From Thermoleptolyngbya sichuanensis A183 (GTDB lineage: Bacteria > Cyanobacteriota > Cyanobacteriia > Elainellales > Elainellaceae), in contig NZ_CP053661.1 of NCBI RefSeq assembly GCF_013177315.1, forward strand, positions 2,790,001 to 2,854,000: a stretch of 64,000 bases of DNA. The letters are read 5' to 3'. Position 1 is the stretch's first letter. Each line of letters opens with the position of its first letter. Both the position numbers and the translations under genes were made by a program. Below the pieces are notes generated by a model. The model searched no databases. It was not told the origin of the DNA and saw only the letters and a program-made list of their open reading frames with translations. Of the stretch, positions 27,501-35,320 are shown one piece after another.

Positions 27501-27915
27501 CACAGGCATCACCCCCAGCATTAGCCCCCAAAGCTTACTCGTGAAGCCAGAGATTGCCCAAAAACAGTTGGATGAGGCACACCCCAAACCTGACCCAAAA
27601 CCCACTGACATCCCTCCTGGGCCAGGTGTAATACACCCAACGCCCAAACCCGACCTAGAACCCACCCCAACTCCTCTCAAGAGGAGCAGGTTTTACGGAA
27701 GTGTGCAGCTTGACCCCTTACGGATCAATCGAGATACCTCAGCGATCGCCGATGAAGTCATTCGCCATCTGGCCGCTTTGAATGGAGCGCAGGTGAAAAT
27801 TACGCTCGAAGTGGAAGCGACTTTTCCAGAAGGAGCCACAGATGAAGCGACCCGCACGGTTACGGAAAATTGTCGCACGCTGAAGTTTACCAGCTATGAG
27901 TTTGAAGCAGAGTAG
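24598..27915 (+). CDS. DUF499 ATPase with N-terminal Swt1-like HEPN domain (defence system core)
   Basis: A 1105-residue protein. Residues 1-125 resemble the Swt1/HEPN-type helical domain found on such proteins (HERVGRALSLLREGLYPFVEREMKAIHG; RETRNEWAHNSSFSTDDAYRALDSVTRLL). DUF499 follows, with Walker A TNFGGGKTHAML (about residue 248) and Walker B CLILIDEWVSYARQ (about 362). The tail RFYGSVQLDPLRINRD...FEAE is the typical DUF499 end. ATG 24598 is chosen; the open frame back to 24487 includes a degenerate repeat arm. It completes the helicase-DUF1156-DUF499 set. Confidence 0.87.
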   Translation: MAISNHERVGRALSLLREGLYPFVEREMKAIHGDRWPLAASACLPESYGRSKSAQDILRDDVSALLIVMWEKWNDVFRQTLGKTERTLVSELRETRNEWAHNSSFSTDDAYRALDSVTRLLTAIAAPEAAEVEKQKQELLRIRFEEQARRETRRITGAPTEGQPQAGLKPWREIVTPHPDVASGQFQQAEFAADLWQVYLDEGSDEYRDPTEFYRRTFLTDGLQQLLKNALLRLSGKGGDPVIELQTNFGGGKTHAMLALYHLCQALRVSNLPGMEPVFQAAGIDALPQNVSVAVLVGNKLQPSGIAPYGPGASKRPVIKTLWGELAWQLGGAEAYEIIRSADETSTNPGDALKTLFNQYSPCLILIDEWVSYARQLHETSDLAGGSFDTQFTFAQTLSESAKNAKDTLLVVSIPSSDIEIGGDRGKEALDRLKNAIGRVESPWRPASAEESFEIVRRRLFQPISDPGLYVQRDAVVKACMDLYRSQSQEFPSECKESDYERRLKAAYPIHPELFDRLYGDWSTLDKFQRTRGVLRLMAKVIHSLWERHDQSLIILPAHIPMDDLQVQSELTRYLDDHWQPVIDKDVDGANSLPLALDRQFPNLGRYSACRRVARTIYMGSAPTLRAANRGIDDRRIKLGCVQPGETPAVFGDALRYLTDRATYLYVDESKRYWISTQPNINRTALERAEQLLGDRDPVWAEIIQRLKADRNRGEFSAVHVAPDSTADIPDDPDQGVRLVVLHPQHPHSKSSPDSPARQWVEDALAHRGSGPRYYKNTLLFLAPDKAKIETLERSTAQYLAWNAIVQEKESLNLDPAQTRQAESKLSQAKEAVAVSLRETYQWLLVPHQPEAQGPIEWKEARLQGQDFPILQASRKAVSEQDLLTTYAPTNLRLEALDPFLWREANHIDLKRLWNYLTQYLYLPRLKDASVLLEAVRNGVASTAWADSFAYAEGFDETKGKYLGLSIATGITPSISPQSLLVKPEIAQKQLDEAHPKPDPKPTDIPPGPGVIHPTPKPDLEPTPTPLKRSRFYGSVQLDPLRINRDTSAIADEVIRHLAALNGAQVKITLEVEATFPEGATDEATRTVTENCRTLKFTSYEFEAE

Positions 27916-28362
27916 CTCAGCACTAAGCTAGAGACACCAATCCTTCAAACCCTCACGACAGATTTTATGGAAATGGGGTAGAGGCGAAATCCGCCACAAA
28001 AGCATAGCGCCTTCTTGAGCCTTATCGATTGCCCTAGCTTGGCGATCGCCCTGCATAGGTGAAAGACCAGCGAATCTATCTAGCCCCAGGAAGACCAAAC
28101 ACTTCCACACCCCAAAACCCAAAACCTCCCAAAAGAACACCCCATATGCCCACGCCTTCCTCTTCCCCCTCCCCTCTTCGTTCTTCCCCCTCCCCTCTTC
28201 GTTCTTCCCTCTTCCCTCTTCGTTCTTCCCCCTTCCCTCCTCACCTTCCTACTCATCAGCTTCTCCCCGACGCTGCCCGCTCAGGCGCGGTTCTGGAGCC
28301 AGTGGTTTAGCCGCAGTGCGCCGCCGCGACCCCGATTACCCGCCACCTCCAGGGGGGATCAG
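27916..28362. other. Gap after defence island with 21-bp CT-rich repeats
   Basis: Contains four 21-bp units at 28162-28245 (CTTCCCCCTCCCCTCTTCGTT and variants). In the frame of the downstream gene they read as seven-residue repeats (LPPPLFV, LPSSLFV) running into a signal-peptide-like end, ISFSPTLPAQA. No RNA gene was seen in the rest of the gap. Confidence 0.65.
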
Positions 28363-29253
28363 GTGTGTCTGGTTGCGCCCTATGCCGATGCAACGACGGA
28401 ACTGCGAGTCAGCAGCAACCGCCCAATGCTGGTGTGGCAGGGTGTGGCAGACCGGGTGGCGCTCCAGCGGGCAGGGACAAGCGACATTCTCTGGAGCCGC
28501 CCGGTGACAGAGGCAGACCAACTGATAGAGGAGGTCATTCCTGGTAGCCCCATCTACGGCATTACGCCAGATATCGCGCTGCAACCCGGCGAGTCCTACA
28601 ACCTGCTGCTGTCCTTTAGGCAGTTTGCGCCCAGGTCTTTTCGGTTTCGGGTGATGGATACGGCAGAGCGCGATCGCCTCTCGACGGAGTTAGCCCAGGT
28701 AGAGCGGGCGATCGCCCAGGAAAACCTCAGCGGCAAAGCGGCGATCGCCCGTCGAGCCGATTACTACGCCAGCCAGCAGCTTTGGTCAGAATTTTGGGCA
28801 GTGGTGCGGTCAGACCCTCATCCCTCGCCAGACTGGAAAGCGCTCCAGCGCAACGTGGTGTCTGCGGTCTGCCCGCTCGTGAACACCTCCGGGCGCTGCT
28901 CCGACGGCCATGCCACCCGCACCCCCGACAACCGCCCCTACCGCGACCACAGCTTCACCCTCAGCCAGCCTCAAACCGTGGAAATTCTGGCGCAAAGCAC
29001 AGACTTCGACATGCAGATCTCCCTGCTGCGATCGCCCTCCAATTCTTCTGAAACCTCATCTGAAACCTCATCTGCGGAACAGAATTGGGAATTGATTCAG
29101 GCATGGAGTCACGCTCAGAGCAGTGTGGAAGAACCGCGCCAGATACTTCACGAAATTGCGCTGTCGGAACCGGGCAACCACATCCTGCGGGTGCAGGCGG
29201 CAGATCCCCAGCAGCGCGGGGAGTATCAGCTTTGGGTAACTGCACAATGGTAA
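28363..29253 (+). CDS. Secreted beta-rich protein of unknown function, start codon unclear
   Basis: I do not recognise the family. The reading continues upstream of GTG 28363 as a signal peptide (LLTFLLISFSPTLPAQARFW) encoded partly by 21-bp DNA repeats, but no ATG, GTG or TTG occurs in that frame back to the TAG at 28081. The mature part has CLVAPYADATTELRVSSNRPMLVWQG, a helical segment, and a C-terminal PPC-like half (YRDHSFTLSQPQTVEILAQSTDFDMQISLL). ATG 28146 is in another frame that would join by a one- or two-base change in the repeats. It may be inactive or phase-variable. Confidence 0.55.
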   Translation: MCLVAPYADATTELRVSSNRPMLVWQGVADRVALQRAGTSDILWSRPVTEADQLIEEVIPGSPIYGITPDIALQPGESYNLLLSFRQFAPRSFRFRVMDTAERDRLSTELAQVERAIAQENLSGKAAIARRADYYASQQLWSEFWAVVRSDPHPSPDWKALQRNVVSAVCPLVNTSGRCSDGHATRTPDNRPYRDHSFTLSQPQTVEILAQSTDFDMQISLLRSPSNSSETSSETSSAEQNWELIQAWSHAQSSVEEPRQILHEIALSEPGNHILRVQAADPQQRGEYQLWVTAQW

Positions 29254-29269
29254 GAGCGGTGGAGCGATC

Positions 29270-29917
29270 TCAGGCAAGCGTAGGGTTCATCAACATCGGG
29301 GTCGGCTGTTGAGACAAAATACCCATTAGCAGGCGAACCACCTGCTCCAGTTCTTCGGGGATGCGGTAGAGGGTGGGGTCTTCTGTGAGGTGTTGGGTAG
29401 CCCGGTCGAAGGTGCCAAACTGCCAGATTTGACCCGTGGTGACTGCGCCGTAGAGGAGGGGCGTATCACGGTCGATCCACTGGCTCAGCGCCACCAGCTC
29501 TGCACCAAGCTGCGTGAAGCCTGTGTAGAGGTTTTCGCGCTTGGCTTCGATGATCAGCAGGTTGCTAGCCTGAAAGTAGTAGTCCAGTGTGCCGCGCAGC
29601 CAGCCACTCACCGCCAGCGGATATTCCACCCGTACCTTTTGCCCCGTTTGGCGGCAGACATGGGCAATGATGGGCGCAATTAGAAACTCGCGCCGCGCCT
29701 GTTCGCTGCTAATGGTCGTGAATTGGAAGGCATCATTGAGTTGATCGTCCAACGCTTGCAATTGCAACGCCCCCATATAGTAGGGCAACTCCACCCGCTG
29801 CCTGGATAGGGTGCAGCCCAGGTCAGCTAAGATATCGTCGCGCTCGTAGGGCAACTCGGCATACTGCGTAAAGGTGTAGGTTTCGTTGGGCTTGAGGATT
29901 TTGGGCGGGCGGGGCAT
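29270..29917 (-). CDS. PD-(D/E)XK-like putative nuclease or restriction-type protein
   Basis: A 215-residue protein with GTLDYYFQASNLLIIEAKRENL (about residues 108-129), a D-ExK arrangement expected for a PD-(D/E)XK fold, after a helical stretch EFLIAPIIAHVCRQTG. Similar stand-alone proteins in cyanobacteria are usually hypothetical. ATG 29917 (MPRPPKILKP) is preferred to the earlier in-frame codon. It is convergent with the preceding secreted gene and lies just before a CHAT remnant, so it may have been inserted there. Confidence 0.55.
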   Translation of the reverse strand: MPRPPKILKPNETYTFTQYAELPYERDDILADLGCTLSRQRVELPYYMGALQLQALDDQLNDAFQFTTISSEQARREFLIAPIIAHVCRQTGQKVRVEYPLAVSGWLRGTLDYYFQASNLLIIEAKRENLYTGFTQLGAELVALSQWIDRDTPLLYGAVTTGQIWQFGTFDRATQHLTEDPTLYRIPEELEQVVRLLMGILSQQPTPMLMNPTLA

Positions 29918-30017
29918 AGCGCAGACGCAAATCACTCAGATGCAGCCATTTTAGCCAATCGGGGAGAGCGATGCAGTCTCAACGCTGTCTCTAGAGTGCT
30001 GCTGAGTAACGCAGTCG

Positions 30018-30335
30018 AGCATTGCCCAGGCGTTTATCAATGCCGGAGCCAATACAGTGATTGCGTCGCTGTGGCAGGTGAATGACGGCGCAACCAGCGA
30101 ACTCATGCAGGAGTTCTACGAGACGCTGGCGCAGGGCACAGAACAGGAACCGATGGCGATCGCCCAGGCCATGCAGCAAGCCCAACTGCAAATGCTCCAC
30201 GGCGGCACTACCCACCATGCCTCTGGTAGTTCCAGCACTGCGCCAATCGTGCCCCTAGAAGGCATCAGCGTAGACACCCGCTTCGCCCATTCCTACTACT
30301 GGTCAGCATTCGTAATCATCGGCAACGGACTGTAA
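30018..30335 (+). pseudogene. C-terminal remnant of a CHAT-domain protein
   Basis: Reads SIAQAFINAGANTVIASLWQVNDGATSELMQEFYETL and ends HSYYWSAFVIIGNGL, the characteristic last third of a CHAT caspase-like domain. No upstream part of the protein is present; an unrelated gene on the other strand lies directly before it. This is a truncated relic. Confidence 0.78.
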
Positions 30336-30346
30336 AGATTCTAGAT

Positions 30347-30412
30347 CTTCGTTCTTCCTTCTTCCCTCTTCCTTCTTCCTTCTTCCCTCTTCCCTCTTCC
30401 CTCTTCCCTCTG
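30347..30412. repeat. CT-rich simple repeat (CTTCCCT/CTTCCTT)
   Basis: About 65 bp of tandem heptamer-like CTTCCCT and CTTCCTT units between the CHAT remnant and the protease gene. It is similar in composition to the 28162-28245 repeats. Confidence 0.8.
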
Positions 30413-30549
30413 CATACCTCCTGATCTTGCGGAACTAGGTAGGCGTGAAGGGCGATCGCGCCCGACCCGATCCCCCTAAATCCCCCTTATCAAGGGGGAC
30501 TTCCGAGCCAGTTAGTTCTAACTATCGACAACTATCGACAAACTACATC

Positions 30550-31533
30550 ATGAAAACTGCTTCCCGCCCCCTGCTTGCCCTCGCCAGCCTCGCCTGCACC
30601 CTGCTAGCCGCCACCATCCTCTCGGCCCGCGCCCAAACGGTCGCCCCTGAGCCAGTCCAAACCGCGCAAGCCCAGACCGAGCGCACCTCAAACAATCGCA
30701 ACTTGGCTCAAAAGGTGGCTGATTTTGGCCTAGTGCCCAACCCCCAGCCCTTGATTCCGCAGGGATTGCGCCGGTCTGCGAACCCCAGTGAGGATAGTCG
30801 AGGGATCATGGGTCGAGACGATCGCCGTCTCATGACCAGTCGGGCCTATCCCTGGTCGGCCATTGGTCGGCTGCAAAGCCCCGTTGGGCAGAACCAAGTA
30901 TCCATCTGCACAGGCAGCTTGATTGCGCCAGACGTGGTGCTAACGAATGCCCATTGCGTTGTAGATGAGCGCACCAACCAGGTGAGGCAAAACATCACCT
31001 TTGCCCCCAACCTGATTGACGGAGCAGTGGTTCGCCCTGAGGATGTGGCGCAGGTGGTGGACGTAATCTATGGCACGGATTTCCGCGACGGCAACGCCGC
31101 ACCCCACCCCAACGACTGGGCCTTTGCCAAGCTCGATCGCCCGATTGGAACGATCTATGGCACCCTCGCCTGGACTTCGCTGCCGCTGAGCCAGCTTGTG
31201 AATAGACCCTACAGCGGACAACTGACCCTGGCAGGCTATTCGGGTGACTTTCCTGCGGATAATCCTGGCCGCACTGCGGGGGTGCATGTAGGATGCAGCA
31301 TCCTGGGCGAGGTGGAAGGCAACATCATTCACGACTGCGACACCACGGGCGGTGCATCGGGCAGCCCCATCTTGGCTCAGGTTAACGGCCAGTTTCGCAT
31401 TGTGGCGCTGCATTCTGGCGGCCGCACTCGCACCTATGAAGATGGCCCCGGTCAGCGTGTCCGTGAGGGCGTGGTGAACTACGGGGTCAAAATCGACCCG
31501 ATTGTGGCCTTTATCCGCCAGTTTGCACGATAG
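30550..31533 (+). CDS. Secreted trypsin-like serine protease
   Basis: A 327-residue S1-type protease. The signal peptide is MKTASRPLLALASLACTLLAATILSARAQ. The catalytic triad is visible: His in VLTNAHCVVD (about residue 134), Asp in HPNDWAFAKLDRP (about 190), and Ser in CDTTGGASGSPIL (about 270). Two cysteine pairs (CTGSL/AHC and VGCSILG/HDCDT) are consistent with an extracytoplasmic fold. ATG 30550 begins the signal peptide; the upstream extension contains repeat-derived sequence. It probably acts in the periplasm or outside the cell. Confidence 0.88.
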   Translation: MKTASRPLLALASLACTLLAATILSARAQTVAPEPVQTAQAQTERTSNNRNLAQKVADFGLVPNPQPLIPQGLRRSANPSEDSRGIMGRDDRRLMTSRAYPWSAIGRLQSPVGQNQVSICTGSLIAPDVVLTNAHCVVDERTNQVRQNITFAPNLIDGAVVRPEDVAQVVDVIYGTDFRDGNAAPHPNDWAFAKLDRPIGTIYGTLAWTSLPLSQLVNRPYSGQLTLAGYSGDFPADNPGRTAGVHVGCSILGEVEGNIIHDCDTTGGASGSPILAQVNGQFRIVALHSGGRTRTYEDGPGQRVREGVVNYGVKIDPIVAFIRQFAR

Positions 31534-31678
31534 CTCAGGCGGGTTGGGGGGCGATCGCCCGACTGCATTTTGGAGTTTAGATGGGCGATTTTGGATGATT
31601 GAGGATGATTGAGATAGACGATTTTTCGAGGGCGATCGCCACTTTTTCTGCACTGATTGAAATCTCAGGCCAGCCAAG

Positions 31679-32590
31679 ATGAACAACTCACCTCTCACTC
31701 ACAAACTCTCAAGACGCTCGCTCCTGCTGGGTAGCGCGGCCCTGGGCGCGGCCTATGGCGTGTCTCGCAGGGCGATCGCCCAACCCGCCGCCGCAGTAGA
31801 CACCCAGCGGCGATCGCTCCAGGGCGTTGCCTTTCACCTGACCACCGTAGACCTGTCGCAGCCAGAAACCCTGGTCACCCTTGGGCTGGCCAACGACGCG
31901 CCCCAGGCCAACACGCCCCAGCGCTCCTATGGCGACGAGCCGTTCCCGCAAATCGTCCGGCGAATGCAGGCGGCTGTGGTGGCAAATGGCACATTTTTCA
32001 ATACCGCTGCGCCTCATCGGGATGTAATGGGAAATATGGTAGGAGCAGGGCGATTGCTGCGCTATTTTGCCTGGGAAACGCGGGGCACGACCCTCAGCCT
32101 GCGCCAAAACCAGCGGCCAGAGATGCTCACGCCCAATCTGGAAAACCGGCCGCGGGCGTGGGGCGAATACTGGTTTTCCCTCACCTGTGGGCCCCGGCTG
32201 GTGACGGATGGGCAGGTATCGGTGACGGCGGAGCGGGTGCGGGCCGAAGGCTTTACCACCGCCCATCTGGTCAATCCCCAGACGGCCGCTGGGCGGTCTG
32301 CCATTGGGTTTTCCCAAGACAGTCGGACACTGCTGATGGTGGCGTGTATCGATGCAGTCTCCCTGCGTCGCGCTGCCGAAATCCTGCGAGAGTTGGGCGC
32401 ATACCAGGCGATGAACCTAGACGGTGGAGCGTCTGTGGCGCTGGCAGCGCGGGGCACAATTGTCTATCCTGCCGGACGCAACCTGACGAATGTGATCGCG
32501 GTCTACGATGCCCGCACCCCTGCTCCCCCGGCGCTCCAAACCGCCTGGACTCAGTTTCAGCAGGGACACCTCCGCCCCCAAGTCCCCTAA
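31679..32590 (+). CDS. Phosphodiester glycosidase family (NAGPA-like) exported protein
   Basis: A 303-residue protein with a twin-arginine-like leader (LSRRSLLLGSAALGAAYG) and a NAGPA-type domain: AAVVANGTFFN (about residue 103), GPRLVTDGQVSV, RSAIGFSQDSRTLLMVACI and QAMNLDGGASVALAARG (about 243). The family includes the uncovering enzyme for mannose-6-phosphate and bacterial exopolysaccharide phosphodiester glycosidases. The substrate here is unknown; an envelope polysaccharide is a reasonable inference. A second such domain lies at 50332-52254. Confidence 0.85.
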   Translation: MNNSPLTHKLSRRSLLLGSAALGAAYGVSRRAIAQPAAAVDTQRRSLQGVAFHLTTVDLSQPETLVTLGLANDAPQANTPQRSYGDEPFPQIVRRMQAAVVANGTFFNTAAPHRDVMGNMVGAGRLLRYFAWETRGTTLSLRQNQRPEMLTPNLENRPRAWGEYWFSLTCGPRLVTDGQVSVTAERVRAEGFTTAHLVNPQTAAGRSAIGFSQDSRTLLMVACIDAVSLRRAAEILRELGAYQAMNLDGGASVALAARGTIVYPAGRNLTNVIAVYDARTPAPPALQTAWTQFQQGHLRPQVP

Positions 32591-32615
32591 AGTCCGGCCA
32601 AGCTTATGCCTCTCT

Positions 32616-32694
32616 AAATTTACGCAAAAAATCGCAAAAAATATTTACGCAAAAATTTACGCAAAAAATTTACGCAAAAAATTTACGCAAATTT
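32616..32694. repeat. AT-rich tandem repeat (AAATTTACGCAAAA units)
   Basis: About five imperfect 15- to 16-bp units of AAATTTACGCAAAA between two convergent genes. It is unlike the surrounding GC-rich sequence. Confidence 0.8.
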
Positions 32695-32710
32695 CCGCCG
32701 AGCTGACCCC

Positions 32711-33322
32711 TCAATCTTCAAAGCGGGATACTGGCAACACGAATCCAGGCAGCACGTCTTCGCCAGAGAGTTCTGTGGGCAATTCGCGCACCTCTTTGGG
32801 CTGCCCCTGGCGGTAAATCTCCACCTGTTGTTCCTGCGGGTTCAGCATCCAGCCCAATCGAACCCCGGCATCCATGTATTCCTGCATCTTTGCCTGCAAC
32901 AGTTCCAGGTCATCGCTGGGAGAGCGCAGTTCAATCACAAAGTCAGGGGCAATGGGGGGAAATTTCCGCCGCTGTTCTGGGGTCAGCGCCTGCCAGCGGG
33001 ATAACTCCACCCATGCGGCATCTGGAGAGCGAAAGCTGGATGCGCTGGCTTCGCCCCCACCGCCAATCGGCAGCTTAAACAAGGTAGAGGAACTGAAGGT
33101 TTTGCCCATTTTGGTTTGTCGATTCCACAGGGTCAAATCTGCTCCCAATTCCATCTCATAGCTGCCGCCCTCTCCCCCCACAGGAGTCATAACAATCAAA
33201 GCTCCTTTGGCACTTCGTTCAATAGCCAGGTCGGGGTTACTGCGGCAAAGCTGATAAAACTGCTCATCGGTAAGATGAACCTCGGTCGTCTCCAGCACCA
33301 GGGGCAACGTCAGTGAAACCAT
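32711..33322 (-). CDS. Uma2 family putative endonuclease, third of three
   Basis: A 203-residue Uma2 protein: LTDEQFYQLCRSNPDLAIERSAKGALIVMTPVGGEGG, SFRSPDAAWVELSRW, and IAPDFVIELRSPSDDLELLQAKMQEYMDAGVRLGWMLNPQ, with the D-ExK-like arrangement of the family. IS copy 2 starts only 32 bp upstream of its start codon, so the original promoter has been displaced and expression may now depend on the IS or be lost. Confidence 0.88.
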   Translation of the reverse strand: MVSLTLPLVLETTEVHLTDEQFYQLCRSNPDLAIERSAKGALIVMTPVGGEGGSYEMELGADLTLWNRQTKMGKTFSSSTLFKLPIGGGGEASASSFRSPDAAWVELSRWQALTPEQRRKFPPIAPDFVIELRSPSDDLELLQAKMQEYMDAGVRLGWMLNPQEQQVEIYRQGQPKEVRELPTELSGEDVLPGFVLPVSRFED

Positions 33323-33353
33323 AGGGTCGTCTCGATTGAATCCCTACTTAGAT

Positions 33354-34870
33354 CTTTAGTTTGGACTAACTGGCATCACAATAATGCTCAACAGGATGCC
33401 ATAAAGAATCTGCTCAACCGTTCATAACAGTTGAACTTAAGGAATTGGATACAATCCTGCTCGCAGTTAAGCTGCTGTTGCAACCGGACTGTTCAGGGAT
33501 TGTTCGGATGTCTTGCGTTTCGAGGCTCGTTTTTTGACCATCGGATAGCAGGGACGAGGAGTTGGCTTGTGCCCCTTGCCTCGTCCTGGCGATTTACCAC
33601 GAGGTTTAGGCGCAGGAGCAGGGGTGCCAATCGCTGCCAAAATGCCTGCAAACGCTTGTGCGACCCGACCCGGAGTCAACGTTTCTTGCGGTGCCTGCCA
33701 GGGCAAGGGGTGGTCAGTACAGTCCTTTCGCGCTAACCACAACTGCCAACTGAGCAACGGCATCAGGCTGCTCCACTGTTCGGTTGCCGATACAGAACTG
33801 AACTGGGGATGTGTCCAATATAGCCTCTGCTTGGCAAAGCGATACCAGTGTTCAATGGCAAAGCGACGGAGGTAGTGCAACCACAGGGTTTCTAACGGAG
33901 GCATCTGCTCACCCAGCCAAACTAACCACAAAGGAGCCAAGCGTCGCGTGCTGCTCTGTGTCTCCAGCACCTCCACGCGCAACACTTCCATTGCCCGTTT
34001 GGGGGATTTGCGGAAATGGTATGCACTCCAACGACTGACCCGCACTCGTCCCCAGTTGGGATCATCGACTTCAACGGTTTCGACCGGGACACTCCAAGTG
34101 TCAGGGTCATTGAGTTTCATCTTATGTCCATGCTTGGCAGGTGCGCCTCGCCCTCGATACGCTGGGGGCGCGCCATAGACACATCGATTGGATGTAACCC
34201 GCAGCAGCAAGTCTGCCTCAATCCCTGCCGTTTGGTTGACAAAACTGGCATTGCCGTACCCTCGGTCGTAGATCGCCAACGGACGCACCGCTAACTGCCG
34301 AGTCACTTGTTTGAGTTGGAATGCCGCTTTACTGGCGGGTGTTTCAAAGCTGGTGATGCGCTCATGCCGCAATGGTAATGCCCAACTGCCCCTGTCTTCA
34401 GCAATCCAGGCTAAGGTACTGTAGTTTTGTCCGGCTATCGGGGCATGTCCTGTTCTGCCTGATAAGGTGCGGTCTTTCAAACGCCTGGCAGCAGGACGGT
34501 TCCACCGACTCGCATCACCTGCCAACAACGGTTGCTGCTGAGTCGGTATCTGCTGCACCAACAGCTTCAGCACCTTTGATCGGGGTAGGCGGCTATCGCG
34601 CAACGCTTCATAGGTGCTCGACCACTGGCGACGAAAGACAGGACTCTGCGATAGCCTCACAAACGACACGATGCACGCACTCACTAACACGGCATCCATC
34701 AGATCAAACAGGGCATCTCTGGCGTTTCCCAAGCTGGCATACAACGTTTGGCGAAATTGCTGAAGTTCGTTGAAAATCATGGGGTCAATGTTGGTTGTAC
34801 TTCATTGACCTTACGGCAGTCGGTGCTTCTCATTGACTGCCTTCCTCTTCACCATTAGTCCAAACTAAAG
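33354..34870 (-). mobile_element. IS element copy 2 (inverted, 1517 bp)
   Basis: Same element as 4849-6365 in the opposite orientation, with ends CTTTAGTTTGGACTAA / TTAGTCCAAACTAAAG. It is flanked by its own 6-bp duplication TTAGAT (33348-33353 and 34871-34876). The single difference noticed is T34460 on the plus strand, synonymous in the transposase. Confidence 0.95.
33467..34780 (-). CDS. IS transposase (IS4/IS701-like DDE family), copy 2
   Basis: A 437-residue protein with the same amino acid sequence as the copy-1 transposase and the same DDE-type motifs. The DNA differs by one synonymous base in the serine codon of the RTLSGRTG motif. Both copies are full length, so either could supply transposase for the other. 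Confidence 0.88.
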   Translation of the reverse strand: MIFNELQQFRQTLYASLGNARDALFDLMDAVLVSACIVSFVRLSQSPVFRRQWSSTYEALRDSRLPRSKVLKLLVQQIPTQQQPLLAGDASRWNRPAARRLKDRTLSGRTGHAPIAGQNYSTLAWIAEDRGSWALPLRHERITSFETPASKAAFQLKQVTRQLAVRPLAIYDRGYGNASFVNQTAGIEADLLLRVTSNRCVYGAPPAYRGRGAPAKHGHKMKLNDPDTWSVPVETVEVDDPNWGRVRVSRWSAYHFRKSPKRAMEVLRVEVLETQSSTRRLAPLWLVWLGEQMPPLETLWLHYLRRFAIEHWYRFAKQRLYWTHPQFSSVSATEQWSSLMPLLSWQLWLARKDCTDHPLPWQAPQETLTPGRVAQAFAGILAAIGTPAPAPKPRGKSPGRGKGHKPTPRPCYPMVKKRASKRKTSEQSLNSPVATAA

Positions 34871-34887
34871 TTAGATCCTGGGTTTCA

Positions 34888-35228
34888 TTATGTCATTGGT
34901 GAGGAGGTCATGGGTGTCGAGGGCGATCGCGCTTGCATCCAGGCGATCGCCTCTCGCATCAGGATCGGGTCGCCCGACGCTAGGTAAGTCTGCATCCGGG
35001 CAGCAAAGGCGGCTTGCTGGGCAGACCGACGGGCCTCGTCAACCCGAACAGCCACGTCATGCAGATGGGCGGGCTGCTGGCGTGCCCGAGTGGCAATCGC
35101 CGCTCAAGAATCCCAAATGCTGCTCGAAGTTCCGCAGCGTTCGACGGTTTCAGTGGGCGATCGCCGCTCTCGCATTGCCTGGAACGAGTATTGTGCAATA
35201 GGAGAGGAAATTCTAAGTAGGTAGACAT
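34888..35228 (-). pseudogene. Degenerate ORF of unknown origin
   Basis: The minus strand shows two coding-like stretches in different frames: one from 35228 (PLKPSNAAELRAAFGILERRL) and one ending near 34888 (ARRSAQQAAFAARMQTYLASGDPILMREAIAWMQARS). They could be one small gene broken by a frameshift near 35100. I do not recognise the family and the assignment is tentative. Confidence 0.3.
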
Positions 35229-35250
35229 TAATAAACATAAAACCCAAAGA

Positions 35251-35283
35251 CCCTGCGCCGCCCGCTCAGCGGGCGGCGCAGGG
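35251..35283. terminator. Very strong GC hairpin
   Basis: A perfect 15-bp stem (CCCTGCGCCGCCCGC / GCGGGCGGCGCAGGG) has a three-base TCA loop. On the plus strand TTTTTT follows ten bases later, just before the ORF at 35321. It could be a terminator or an inserted palindrome; the gap between stem and T run makes a canonical terminator uncertain. Confidence 0.5.
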
Positions 35284-35320
35284 TTCAGGATCTGTTTTTT
35301 AATCTGGTCTATCTACTTAA

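Noticed and set aside
28059-28310. ORF starting MKDQRIYLAPGRP across the CT-rich repeats
   Set aside because: It is Ser/Pro low-complexity sequence from the 21-bp repeats in a frame other than that of the downstream secreted protein.
4849-34870. Composite transposon formed by the two inverted IS copies
   Set aside because: Each copy has its own perfect target duplication, so they inserted independently; a composite transposon would show one duplication at the outer ends only.
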